Below, piece after piece: positions 1-6,108 of a stretch of 6,587 bases of DNA (the stretch's first letter is position 1; every line of letters starts with the position of its first letter). The DNA is taken from contig JAPLBI010000170.1 of assembly GCA_026392815.1 (NCBI GenBank), positions 1 to 6,587 of the forward strand, in the 5' to 3' direction. The notes below the pieces were generated by a model. It had not been told where the DNA came from, did no database searches, and worked only from the letters and a program-made list of their open reading frames with translations. A program made the translations under genes and the position numbers. Origin of the DNA: Actinomycetota bacterium. GTDB taxonomy: Bacteria > Actinomycetota > Actinomycetes > Nanopelagicales > Nanopelagicaceae.

Positions 1-706
1 ATCATCGATGAATTCATCTCATCTGCTCTTCAAAAGTGGGGCGAGCGTTCATCAGTTGTATTGCTCTTGCCACATGGTTACGAAGGACAAGGTCCAGATC
101 ACTCATCTGCGCGCATTGAACGCTTCTTATCACTTGCCGCTGAAAAGAATATGACGATCGCACAGCCATCAACTCCGGCCTCTTACTTCCACTTGTTGCG
201 CTTCCACGCCGCAAATCCAAAGCGCCGCCCGATGATTGTCTTCACACCGAAGTCGATGCTCCGTCTGCGCGCAGCTGCATCATCAATTAGTGATTTCACA
301 TCCGGAACGTTCTTGCCAGTAATTGGTGATGCCACAGTTAACAACGCATCACGTTTAATCTACTGCTCAGGAAAGATGTATCACGACCTAGTTGCAGAGC
401 GAACCAAGTTAAATGACAGCAGCACTGCAATCGTTCGCGTAGAATCCACTTCCAGTTGCACAAATGGAAGTTGAAGCGAAGAAGCATCCAAATGCGAACT
501 TGCTCTGGGTACAAGATGAACCCGCTAACCAAGGTCCATGGCCACACGTTGCACTCAGCACCACTGAAGTTATCGGTGGAACTGCAGTTGACGGCCGTAT
601 TCTTCGTAGAATTTCTCGTCGCGCATCAGCATCTCCTGCAACTGGTAACCACCATTTGCACGAGGAAGAAGCTAAAGCGTTGATGTATGAAGCATTTACG
701 CGTTAA
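1..706 (+). pseudogene. kgd: 3' end of multifunctional 2-oxoglutarate decarboxylase/dehydrogenase E1 (Kgd), frame interrupted
   Basis: This is the last ~235 residues of the thiamine-diphosphate-dependent E1 component that decarboxylates 2-oxoglutarate in the actinobacterial TCA cycle. The frame is open from base 1 ([15 protein letters not shown], then [35 protein letters not shown]), a close match to the C-terminal transketolase-type domain of Kgd/SucA. It continues to AIVRVE (427-444) and then runs to a stop at 472-474. The missing continuation, [28 protein letters not shown] and RRASASPATGNHHLHE, is in the next frame from 446 to a TAA at 704-706. Known homologues have three residues between the conserved Glu and PLP (E. 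coli VRIEQLYPFP); here one base separates them, so about 8 bases are missing. The 5' part lies outside the window. Family assignment is secure. Whether the lesion is real or an assembly error cannot be told from this sequence. The 3' end overlaps sodX by 4 bases, tail to tail. Confidence 0.9.
442..454 (+). other. Frameshift lesion in kgd (apparent 8-base deletion)
   Basis: The conserved Glu codon gaa is at 442-444 in the upstream frame, and the conserved Pro-Leu-Pro codons cca ctt cca are at 446-454 in the downstream frame, leaving a single t between them. The family has three residues (nine bases) here, such as Gln-Leu-Tyr in E. coli SucA. Protein similarity is excellent right up to both edges, so the damage is confined to this point. 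Confidence 0.8.
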
Positions 707-1062
707 TTCTTCTTTATTCGCGTAATAACGTTTCCAATAATTTCAGCCTCGCTTAAGAAACCCCATTTGCGAGAATCGGTTCCAGCTTCGTTATCGGACA
801 ATACGTAGTAACTCTTCTTGCCCTTTTTCTCTCCTGAGTTATCAATAGATATTTCTGCGATCCGCTTTACATAGAAGATGCCAGGCTGGGTTTCGCGCTC
901 TACGACAACAACATCGCCGAGGCGCAGAAATAGGTACTTTTTGCCAAAGAAGCCGTAGTGAACAAGTAGCCAATCAAGCGGGTTATAGGTCGGCTGCATT
1001 GAGGTGCCTTCCACGATCACACGGCCGAAGATGCCAAAGAAGCCCATGGGCGGTAGTCTCAC
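703..1062 (-). CDS. sodX: Nickel-type superoxide dismutase maturation protease (S26 signal-peptidase-like)
   Basis: SodX proteases remove the short propeptide of NiSOD, exposing the His and Cys that bind nickel. The 119-residue product has the S26 Ser/Lys dyad: Ser21 in VEGTSMQPTY and Lys66 in FYVKRIAE. Other S26 boxes are GDVVVVER (49-56) and SDNEAGTDSRKWG (from about 89). It is shorter than housekeeping signal peptidases and shows no convincing membrane segment, consistent with a cytoplasmic enzyme acting on cytoplasmic SodN. The start is uncertain: GTG at 1062 gives 119 residues, and ATG at 1047 gives 114 residues beginning MGFFGIFGRV; neither has a good Shine-Dalgarno. It is divergent from sodN with only 53 bases between the GTG and the sodN ATG, which supports the role strongly. 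Its TAA overlaps the kgd stop. Confidence 0.88.
   Translation of the reverse strand: MRLPPMGFFGIFGRVIVEGTSMQPTYNPLDWLLVHYGFFGKKYLFLRLGDVVVVERETQPGIFYVKRIAEISIDNSGEKKGKKSYYVLSDNEAGTDSRKWGFLSEAEIIGNVITRIKKN
1054..1059 (+). promoter_or_regulatory. Possible -10 box for sodN (TAGTCT)
   Basis: This is the nearest TANNNT hexamer upstream of sodN on its strand and resembles the TAGACT boxes before aroA and hisN. Transcription from it would give a leader of about 50 bases containing the direct repeats and the Shine-Dalgarno. It lies within the first codons of sodX if that gene starts at 1062, but upstream of it if sodX starts at 1047. No clear -35 is visible, so this is tentative. Confidence 0.2.
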
Positions 1063-1078
1063 ACATACAGGTTTTGAA

Positions 1079-1103
1079 ATAAAGATAAGAAATATAAAGA
1101 TAA
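1079..1103 (+). repeat. 10-base direct repeat in the sodX-sodN divergent intergenic region
   Basis: ATAAAGATAA occurs perfectly at 1079-1088 and again at 1094-1103, 15 bases apart start to start, just before the sodN Shine-Dalgarno. It occupies about half of the 53-base region between the two genes. On the minus strand each copy contains TATCTT, so either copy could also serve as a -10 box for sodX. A regulator binding the pair would be placed to affect both genes; that role is inferred. Confidence 0.5.
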
Positions 1104-1109
1104 AGGGAG
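1104..1109 (+). promoter_or_regulatory. Strong ribosome binding site of sodN (AGGGAG)
   Basis: AGGGAG is followed by a 6-base A-rich spacer and the ATG at 1116. It confirms the sodN start and contrasts with the apparently leaderless starts elsewhere in the window. Confidence 0.75.
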
Positions 1110-1115
1110 AAAAAC

Positions 1116-1514
1116 ATGAAGAAGTTCTTCACACCAAAGGTAACTGTCCACGCACACTGCGATCTACCATGCGGAGTTTACGATCCAGCACAGGCAAAGA
1201 TCGAAGCGCTCTCAGTTAAGGCATGCATGGAAAAGTATGCAGCTAACCCAGATGCAGATTTCCGTTCACGTTCAGTAGCAATCAAAGAAGAGCGTTCACA
1301 CCAAGTTAAAGAGCACCTCTGGGTTCTCTGGACCGATTACTTCAAGGCCCCACACTTTGAGGCATACCCACAACTTCACTCACTATTTAATGAAGCGACA
1401 AAGTTGGCTGGAGCTGCCGGTACAAAGGGAACGCAAGATTTGGCAGTTGCAGATAAGTTGATCGCAAAGATCGATGAAATTGCCGAGATTTTTTGGGCCA
1501 CGAAGAAAGCCTAA
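1116..1514 (+). CDS. sodN: Nickel superoxide dismutase
   Basis: This enzyme disproportionates superoxide to O2 and H2O2 at a mononuclear nickel site. The 132-residue product is full length for the family (about 131 in Streptomyces). The nickel hook HCDLPCGVYDP follows a 13-residue propeptide (MKKFFTPKVTVHA). After cleavage between Ala13 and His14, His14, Cys15 and Cys19 become the His1, Cys2 and Cys6 ligands. Downstream blocks VLWTDYFKAPHFE and a C-terminal IFWATKKA also match the Streptomyces enzyme. The start is fixed by an AGGGAG Shine-Dalgarno with a 6-base spacer, the only strong one in the window, suggesting high translation. The neighbouring sodX supplies the protease; no nickel importer or chaperone is in view. 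Its 3' end overlaps the convergent thioesterase gene by 4 bases. Control by a nickel sensor such as Nur is known in Streptomyces but is not demonstrated here. Confidence 0.97.
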   Translation: MKKFFTPKVTVHAHCDLPCGVYDPAQAKIEALSVKACMEKYAANPDADFRSRSVAIKEERSHQVKEHLWVLWTDYFKAPHFEAYPQLHSLFNEATKLAGAAGTKGTQDLAVADKLIAKIDEIAEIFWATKKA

Positions 1515-1927
1515 CTTTCTGAAGATTTAATTAAAGATTGCGCGGCGGTGCGGGCGAGGAAAGATACTCGCTCCACCGCCGTTCTTTCTATTATGGCAAA
1601 AGCGATATGGCGTTCACCTTCATAGATATCGCATTCAAAGATCATCGAACGCCCATCCATCTCGGTACAGCGCGCGGCTCCGCGAATTTCAGAGCCAATT
1701 CCAACTGAATCAATCACCGAGACATCAAATTTATCAACGATCGTTGTCTCGCCAGTTTCTAAATACTCGCTCAGCGCTGCAACGCATGCGCTCTCCATCA
1801 CGCTCATTAAATGGCCCGGCGCAAGAATTGGTAGATCAGAGATTCCCATTGCCAGACAAGTATCACCGGGGCGAACGGTCATTACCGAGAAACCTACTGC
1901 TCCGATTACCTCATCTGCTGGGCGCAT
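1511..1927 (-). CDS. Hotdog-fold thioesterase-like protein, FlK-related, with altered active site
   Basis: The 138-residue product resembles the single-domain hotdog thioesterases related to fluoroacetyl-CoA thioesterase FlK. Matching blocks are SDLPILAPGHLMSVMESACVAAL (about 30-52), the EMDGRSMIFE strand (about 89-98) and a closing ERTAVERVSF. By hand alignment with FlK, catalytic Glu50 is kept as Glu45 in VMESA. Thr42 is replaced by Pro37, and His76 by Val71 in a segment where relatives read V-x-H-x-A-A-T-P-x-G. It may therefore be a weak or altered acyl-CoA thioesterase or a non-catalytic acyl-binding protein; the substrate is unknown. It is the last gene of the sigR operon, starting 10 bases after the rsrA stop with only a weak GAAG upstream, so translation probably depends on coupling. 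Its 3' end overlaps sodN by 4 bases. Confidence 0.75.
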   Translation of the reverse strand: MRPADEVIGAVGFSVMTVRPGDTCLAMGISDLPILAPGHLMSVMESACVAALSEYLETGETTIVDKFDVSVIDSVGIGSEIRGAARCTEMDGRSMIFECDIYEGERHIAFAIIERTAVERVSFLARTAAQSLIKSSES

Positions 1928-1937
1928 AAATCGTTAA

Positions 1938-2336
1938 TTACTTCTCGTCTTCAATGAAGTGCTGGACATGAGTTTGTTCAATCTGAATTTCGCGATGTTC
2001 TACGTTGCCGAACTCGTCGATTTCAATTGAAATTTCAGTCATGCTGTATTGAGTAACTACTTCGGTAACACCGGCGCCACTTGCCTGGCGCAGAAGCTCT
2101 TCATGAATACTGCGGTGCAAATCTTCGGGAGCTTTCTCATCGCATGAGCGGCGCAGCACATCCTGTAAGAGGGTATGCATCGCTTGTTCATGCTCAACTT
2201 CTGCGCGGCAGGCAATACAAGAATTTAGATGTGACTCAATCGCTTGTGGGTTGCGCGCTTCTTCAACTGCACCTTCGATGATAAATACAACGGAGGAGAG
2301 AACCTCAATACATGGAATCTCTTCGAGATGGCTCAT
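1938..2336 (-). CDS. rsrA: RsrA-type zinc-binding redox anti-sigma factor
   Basis: This protein is predicted to bind and hold SigR in reducing conditions and to release it when thiols oxidise and zinc is lost. The 132-residue product carries the ZAS signature His36-x3-Cys40-x2-Cys43 (HLNSCIAC) and the N-terminal Cys9 that pairs in the redox switch of Streptomyces RsrA (Cys11 there). A further cysteine, Cys65, sits where RsrA has a CC pair. Residues 67-85 ([14 protein letters not shown]) match the helix after the ZAS core. The tail from about 90 on ([16 protein letters not shown], then [13 protein letters not shown]) is longer than in the roughly 105-residue Streptomyces protein and looks strand-forming and acidic. 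The ATG overlaps the sigR TGA as ATGA, giving translational coupling and a matched ratio of the two proteins. Confidence 0.9.
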   Translation of the reverse strand: MSHLEEIPCIEVLSSVVFIIEGAVEEARNPQAIESHLNSCIACRAEVEHEQAMHTLLQDVLRRSCDEKAPEDLHRSIHEELLRQASGAGVTEVVTQYSMTEISIEIDEFGNVEHREIQIEQTHVQHFIEDEK

Positions 2337-2959
2337 GCCTTCTCCCCCTTTCCGCTTTTACCTGCCGACTTGGCATCGGTGGAGTAACCAAGTTCTTTGG
2401 CATAGTCGGCTAACTTCTCGCGAAGTTGCTTACGTCCGCGGTGCAGACGTGACATCACGGTTCCGGCAGGAACATCGACGATATCTGCGATCTCTTTATA
2501 GGAAAAACCTTCTACATCTGCCAAATAAACGGCGATGCGAAATTCTTCGGGGATCTCTTGAAGTGCGCGTTTGATATCGCTATCTGGCAAATTCTCTAGC
2601 GCTTCTGCTTCTGCAGATTTTCCGAGATCGCTAGTATGTGATTGCGCCTCAGCGAGCTGCCAATCTTCGAGTTCGCCAGCAGCAAGTTGTGGGCGGCGTT
2701 GATCTTTACGATAAGAGTTAATAAATGTGGTTGTTAAAACGCGATATAGCCAGGCGCGCAAGTTAGTGCCTTCTTCAAATTGGTGGAAAGAGTTAAAGGC
2801 TTTTAGATAAGTATCTTGAACTAGATCGCGCGCATCTTCGGGGTTCTTTGTATAACGAAGCGCTGCTGCATATAACTGGTCCATAAACACAATGGCATCG
2901 CGCTCGAACCGAGTATTGCGATCGGAAGCGCTCTCTAGGACTAGATCTTTAGATGCCAT
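2333..2959 (-). CDS. sigR: SigR/SigH-type ECF RNA polymerase sigma factor (thiol-oxidative stress)
   Basis: This is an extracytoplasmic-function sigma factor that directs RNA polymerase to disulfide-stress genes (thioredoxin, mycothiol and related functions in known actinobacteria). The 208-residue product has region 2 at about 26-90 ([27 protein letters not shown], then LRAWLYRVL and NSYRK) and region 4 at about 132-182 ([35 protein letters not shown]). An acidic linker of about 40 residues separates them, and a Lys/Gly/Ser-rich tail of about 20 residues follows. Identification as SigR rather than another ECF group rests on the overlapping RsrA-type anti-sigma gene and its neighbourhood. The start at 2959 has no Shine-Dalgarno, but TAGTGT lies 7 bases upstream, so the transcript may be leaderless. 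I found no clear SigR-type GGGAAT-N16-GTT promoter before it, so autoregulation is not supported from this sequence. Confidence 0.93.
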   Translation of the reverse strand: MASKDLVLESASDRNTRFERDAIVFMDQLYAAALRYTKNPEDARDLVQDTYLKAFNSFHQFEEGTNLRAWLYRVLTTTFINSYRKDQRRPQLAAGELEDWQLAEAQSHTSDLGKSAEAEALENLPDSDIKRALQEIPEEFRIAVYLADVEGFSYKEIADIVDVPAGTVMSRLHRGRKQLREKLADYAKELGYSTDAKSAGKSGKGEKA

Positions 2960-2966
2960 CTCTTAC

Positions 2967-2972
2967 ACACTA
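2967..2972 (-). promoter_or_regulatory. Putative -10 box of sigR (TAGTGT)
   Basis: TAGTGT on the minus strand is separated from the sigR ATG by exactly 7 bases, which would put the transcription start at or next to the A of the ATG. No convincing -35 is seen 16-18 bases upstream. The 60-base interval 2960-3019 between the SRAP stop and the sigR start holds this box and no visible terminator hairpin, so read-through from SRAP is possible. Confidence 0.4.
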
Positions 2973-3019
2973 TCCCAAAGTCTTAGAAATCGCTCTCTAT
3001 GCCCGCTTAACGCCGAACC

Positions 3020-3760
3020 TTAAAAGAGCGTCTGCGCCTCACCCAGTTCGATCTCAGCAATCAATTCGGGGCCGTTATTTGCCACCAGATTTACCCGCGA
3101 TGAAACAGGTCTAGTTACCAAACCAGCGGCTGGATCTGGGTTCTGCATCAACGCAATTAAATCTTCGATCTCGCGATTCTTTGGATCTAACCAATCGCTC
3201 CACTTATTGCGCTCCATAAAGACTGGCATCCGGCTATGGATAGTTGCTAGTTCGCCAACTGCTTCGCGAGTAATAATCGCAGCGGATTGAATCTCTTCGC
3301 CTTTCTCATTCTTCCAAGTACTCCAGATTCCAGCGATGGAAAGTGATTTATTGGATTCTGCAGAAGTTATATAGAAAGGTTGTTTTGGTGGGTACTGACC
3401 TAAAGATGTCGCCCATTCGTAATAACCAGTTGCCGGAATTAAACAACGCGTTGTGCGAAAGGCTTGGCGAAATGTTGGCTTCTCATGAATTGATTCGCTT
3501 CGTGCATTGATTGCATGTGATTGCGAGGCGCGCGCTTCGGCAAAGTTCTTCTGCCACGGCGCGATGATTCCCCAAGATGCGCTATCCAATATTCTCTCTA
3601 AGGAATTGGTGTTTCCTGGAGTATCTCGAATAATGTAAATCTCATTGGTCGGTGCGATATTCCAATTCAACGGCAGCGAAGCATCAAGGGTTGATCCATC
3701 GAGGTTAAATTCCCCGATGATCTCGTCCATCTCCTGCGCTCTGGCATAACGACCGCACAT
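3020..3760 (-). CDS. SRAP-domain abasic-site crosslinking protein (YedK/HMCES family)
   Basis: SRAP proteins bind abasic sites in single-stranded DNA and form a stable thiazolidine crosslink through the N-terminal cysteine, shielding the lesion. The 246-residue product starts MCGRYARAQE, so Cys2 becomes the N-terminal residue once Met is removed. Other family boxes are NWNIAPTNE (32-40), the active-site Asn85 in INARSES, Glu115 in GYYEW and His175 in HSRMPVFM. Length and all catalytic positions are as in YedK, so it should be functional. The exact Cys2 requirement fixes the start at 3760. There is no Shine-Dalgarno, but a TACTCT box lies 6 bases upstream, which points to a leaderless message. 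It sits upstream of sigR on the same strand and is divergent from aroA, an order resembling the mycobacterial sigH region. Confidence 0.94.
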   Translation of the reverse strand: MCGRYARAQEMDEIIGEFNLDGSTLDASLPLNWNIAPTNEIYIIRDTPGNTNSLERILDSASWGIIAPWQKNFAEARASQSHAINARSESIHEKPTFRQAFRTTRCLIPATGYYEWATSLGQYPPKQPFYITSAESNKSLSIAGIWSTWKNEKGEEIQSAAIITREAVGELATIHSRMPVFMERNKWSDWLDPKNREIEDLIALMQNPDPAAGLVTRPVSSRVNLVANNGPELIAEIELGEAQTLF

Positions 3761-3766
3761 AGGTAG

Positions 3767-3772
3767 AGAGTA
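3767..3772 (-). promoter_or_regulatory. Putative -10 box of the SRAP gene (TACTCT)
   Basis: TACTCT on the minus strand ends 6 bases before the SRAP ATG, fitting a leaderless transcript. Its TA coincides with the TA of the aroA box on the other strand (3771-3772). Any -35 element would fall inside aroA coding sequence. Confidence 0.45.
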
Positions 3773-3776
3773 GACT
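3771..3776 (+). promoter_or_regulatory. Putative -10 box of aroA (TAGACT)
   Basis: TAGACT lies 7 bases before the ATG at 3784, and the identical hexamer precedes hisN. It implies transcription starting at the ATG itself. An AGAGAG at 3765-3770 could alternatively serve as a Shine-Dalgarno for a TTG at 3778. The box overlaps the SRAP -10 by two bases. Confidence 0.5.
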
Positions 3777-3783
3777 GTTGCTT

Positions 3784-5076
3784 ATGCTCTGGCCCGCTCC
3801 ATTTCGTGGAGATAAGAAAGTCAGCGCGCGAGTAGTAATCCCGGGATCAAAATCGGTGACCAACCGCGCGCTAATTCTCGCTGCGCAGGCCAACAGCCAC
3901 TCACTTTTAAAGCGCCCACTTATCTCACGCGATACCGAGTTAATGGTTGCTGGTCTTCGTGCGATGGGCGTTGGAATTAAAGATGTACAGGTGGATGGTG
4001 AACTAGCTTGGGAGATAACTCCTGCGCCACTTCGCGGACCTGCCAAGGTTGATGTCGGAAATGCCGGAACCGTTATGCGCTTCTTGCCCCCACTTTCTGC
4101 GCTGGCACAAGGCGATATCTCATTTGATGGCGATCCCCGTTCTTACGAGCGTCCCCTTGGGCCAGTTATCGCAGCACTCGAAGATCTCGGAATCGAAATC
4201 GAACACGGTGGTCGTTATAGCTTGCCAATGGTTGTTAAGAGCAAAGGCGAGATTCCGGGCGGTGCGTTAACAATTGATGCCAGCGCATCAAGTCAATTCT
4301 TATCAGCGCTCCTTTTAATTGCGCCAAGTACGCGCGATGGAATAGTTGCAACACATAAAGGTGGACCGCTTCCATCAATGCCACATATCGATATGACTGT
4401 TCAGATGCTCCGCGATTTCGGTGCAGAAGTTATCGTTGATAAATCGGCCAATAGTTGGAGCGTTTCTGCAGGTGCGCTGCAAGGCCAAGATTTAGTAATC
4501 GAACCAGACCTTTCTAACGCAGCGCCATTTCTTTCTATCGCGATGGTCTGTGGCGGCTCAATCACAATTGCAGATTGGCCAGAAGTTACAACCCAGCCTG
4601 GTGATCGACTTCGCGAGATCTTGACCGCTATGGGCGCAACTATCTCGCGCGGTAAAGATGGCTTAACGATTACCAGTGGCGAGAGTATTCACGGAATCGA
4701 TATCGATTTACATGATGTTGGCGAGTTAACGCCAGCAATTGCAGCGTTAGCAGCGCTTGCAGATTCACCATCTCATCTGCGCGGAATCGGGCATTTACGT
4801 CTGCATGAAACCGATCGTTTAGCTGCTCTTACCCGCGAAATTAACTCACTTGGTGGCAACGTCGTTGAAGATGAAACATCACTACACATAACCCCACATG
4901 GTGCGATGGGTAAAGGTTTACATGGCGGCACATTCCACACTTACGAAGATCACCGACTAGCAACAGCTGGTGCTGTTATCGGATTGGTAATTCCTGGCGT
5001 TGAAATCGAAAACGTTGCAACAACCCGTAAGACCTTGCCCGATTTTCCTGGGCTTTGGCAGAGTTTGGTCTCATGA
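3784..5076 (+). CDS. aroA: 3-phosphoshikimate 1-carboxyvinyltransferase (EPSP synthase)
   Basis: This enzyme transfers the enolpyruvyl group of PEP to shikimate-3-phosphate, the sixth step of the shikimate pathway to chorismate. The 430-residue product is complete. Signatures: PGSKSVTNRAL with Lys23 and Arg28, GNAGTVMRFLPPL (92-104), RPLGPVIAAL (123-132), SASSQF (167-172), the acidic DVGELTP with Glu314 at the catalytic acid position, HETDRLAAL (341-349), and YEDHRLATAG (387-396). The GTVMRF and DVGELTP wording is of the actinobacterial type rather than that of E. coli. I chose ATG 3784 because MLWPAPF matches family starts and a -10 box lies 7 bases upstream; TTG at 3778 would add only two residues. 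The stop overlaps the rsgA start as ATGA, so the two are translationally coupled. Confidence 0.97.
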   Translation: MLWPAPFRGDKKVSARVVIPGSKSVTNRALILAAQANSHSLLKRPLISRDTELMVAGLRAMGVGIKDVQVDGELAWEITPAPLRGPAKVDVGNAGTVMRFLPPLSALAQGDISFDGDPRSYERPLGPVIAALEDLGIEIEHGGRYSLPMVVKSKGEIPGGALTIDASASSQFLSALLLIAPSTRDGIVATHKGGPLPSMPHIDMTVQMLRDFGAEVIVDKSANSWSVSAGALQGQDLVIEPDLSNAAPFLSIAMVCGGSITIADWPEVTTQPGDRLREILTAMGATISRGKDGLTITSGESIHGIDIDLHDVGELTPAIAALAALADSPSHLRGIGHLRLHETDRLAALTREINSLGGNVVEDETSLHITPHGAMGKGLHGGTFHTYEDHRLATAGAVIGLVIPGVEIENVATTRKTLPDFPGLWQSLVS

Positions 5077-6104
5077 CGCCGCGCGAATTTGATGAATCAG
5101 ATGCGCGAGTTCGCCCTGCGCGGCGCACCCGCCCAAGAAGTAAAGATCGCCCTGCTCACGCCGATGCAATTCAAGCTTTAGTTACAACTGTAGATCGCGG
5201 TCGCACAACTTGTATTACAGATAACGGTGTCATCGTGACCGCGATGAAGGCGCGCGAAATGGGTCCCAAATCTGTTGTCGTTGGTGATTTGGTAAATCTT
5301 GTTGGAGATGTTTCGGGAACCGAAGGAACTCTGGCACGAATAGTTTCAATCGCACCTCGCCGCAATAGTTTGAGCAGAACCGTTGATGATGCCGCCAAGA
5401 TGGAGCGCACCATCGTTTCCAATATTGATCAGTTGGTGATTGTCGTTGCTGCAGCAAATCCTGAGCCTCGCCGTGGTCTTATTGATCGCTTCTTGGTCTG
5501 CGCTTTCCACGAAAACATTAAACCAATTTTGCTTGTTACCAAGACAGATGTTGCAGCTGTTCCAGATTTCTTACATGAATATGAAACTCTTGGGGTAGAG
5601 ATTGCAACTGCCGCGATTAAATCTGATACCCGCGAAAGAGATTTGGCTAATTTATTTTCAATACTAAATGGTAAAACTTCGGTCTTAGTTGGCCATTCCG
5701 GTGTTGGTAAATCAACTTTAATTAACGCACTTGTGCCACACGCTGATCGCGTTACGGGCGATGTAAACGATGTAACCGGACGAGGCCGCCACACCTCATC
5801 AAGTGCAATTGCGCTGCCGTTATCCCCCGATCTATCTCCTTCACAAGGCTGGATTATCGATACTCCAGGAATCCGCGCCTTTGGGCTGGCTCATCTTGAT
5901 TCCAATCGCATTGTTGCTGCATTTAACGATCTCTATGAGGTCACACAAACCTGTATGCCAAATTGTTCACACCATGAAATCGGCTGTCGCTTAAATGAAT
6001 GGGCTAAGCCAGATGGCGTTATAAACGTTGAGCGAAGCGCAAGGGTTGCAAGCCTGCGTTCACTTTTAGAGCTTAAAGATTCAAACCCACCCGCGATAGA
6101 CTGA
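5073..6104 (+). CDS. rsgA: Ribosome small subunit-dependent GTPase A (30S assembly factor)
   Basis: RsgA (YjeQ/YloQ) is a circularly permuted GTPase that checks and releases late 30S ribosome assembly intermediates. In the 343-residue product the order is N-terminal OB-fold (about 30-100), then G4 TKTD (156-159) before G1 GHSGVGKST (207-215), followed by G3 DTPG (263-266): the hallmark permutation. A C-terminal zinc knuckle uses Cys294, Cys298, His300 and Cys305 ([12 protein letters not shown]). The basic N-terminus [15 protein letters not shown] is typical of actinobacterial members and could contact rRNA. The frame is open back to a TTG at 5055, but ATG 5073 is preferred because it overlaps the aroA stop (ATGA) and begins MTPREFDE like relatives. 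All key residues are present. The hisN promoter box overlaps its stop codon. Confidence 0.96.
   Translation: MTPREFDESDARVRPARRTRPRSKDRPAHADAIQALVTTVDRGRTTCITDNGVIVTAMKAREMGPKSVVVGDLVNLVGDVSGTEGTLARIVSIAPRRNSLSRTVDDAAKMERTIVSNIDQLVIVVAAANPEPRRGLIDRFLVCAFHENIKPILLVTKTDVAAVPDFLHEYETLGVEIATAAIKSDTRERDLANLFSILNGKTSVLVGHSGVGKSTLINALVPHADRVTGDVNDVTGRGRHTSSSAIALPLSPDLSPSQGWIIDTPGIRAFGLAHLDSNRIVAAFNDLYEVTQTCMPNCSHHEIGCRLNEWAKPDGVINVERSARVASLRSLLELKDSNPPAID
6097..6102 (+). promoter_or_regulatory. Putative -10 box of hisN (TAGACT)
   Basis: TAGACT lies 6 bases before the hisN ATG and is identical to the aroA box. It covers the last sense codons of rsgA and the first base of its TGA. It suggests hisN has its own leaderless transcript in addition to read-through from aroA-rsgA. 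Confidence 0.45.
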
Positions 6105-6108
6105 CAAC

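Noticed and set aside
439..474. Programmed ribosomal frameshift in kgd
   Set aside because: A programmed shift would keep all residues. Here three conserved residues are missing and one base is left over, and no slippery heptamer or downstream hairpin is evident. A deletion or sequence error explains it better.
456..683. Open frame on the plus strand within the kgd end
   Set aside because: It overlaps the well-supported Kgd continuation in another frame and its translation resembles no family I recognise.
1004..1219. Plus-strand open frame over the sodX start and the sodN start
   Set aside because: It crosses the divergent promoter region and conflicts with the clear SodN frame; its composition is not protein-like.
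2960..3019. Terminator between SRAP and sigR
   Set aside because: I looked for a GC-rich stem followed by a T run on the minus strand and found none; the GCTTAACG stretch does not pair with itself usefully.
3705..4046. Minus-strand open frame of 113 residues across the SRAP/aroA start region
   Set aside because: It runs antisense to conserved aroA sequence and through both promoter boxes; its Ser/Arg-rich translation is typical of a shadow frame.
5055..5072. TTG start adding six residues to RsgA
   Set aside because: The ATG at 5073 overlaps the aroA stop as ATGA and matches the usual actinobacterial N-terminus; the TTG lies well inside aroA.
5429..5794. Minus-strand open frame of 121 residues inside rsgA
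   Set aside because: It is antisense to the conserved GTPase motifs of rsgA and has no recognisable domain.
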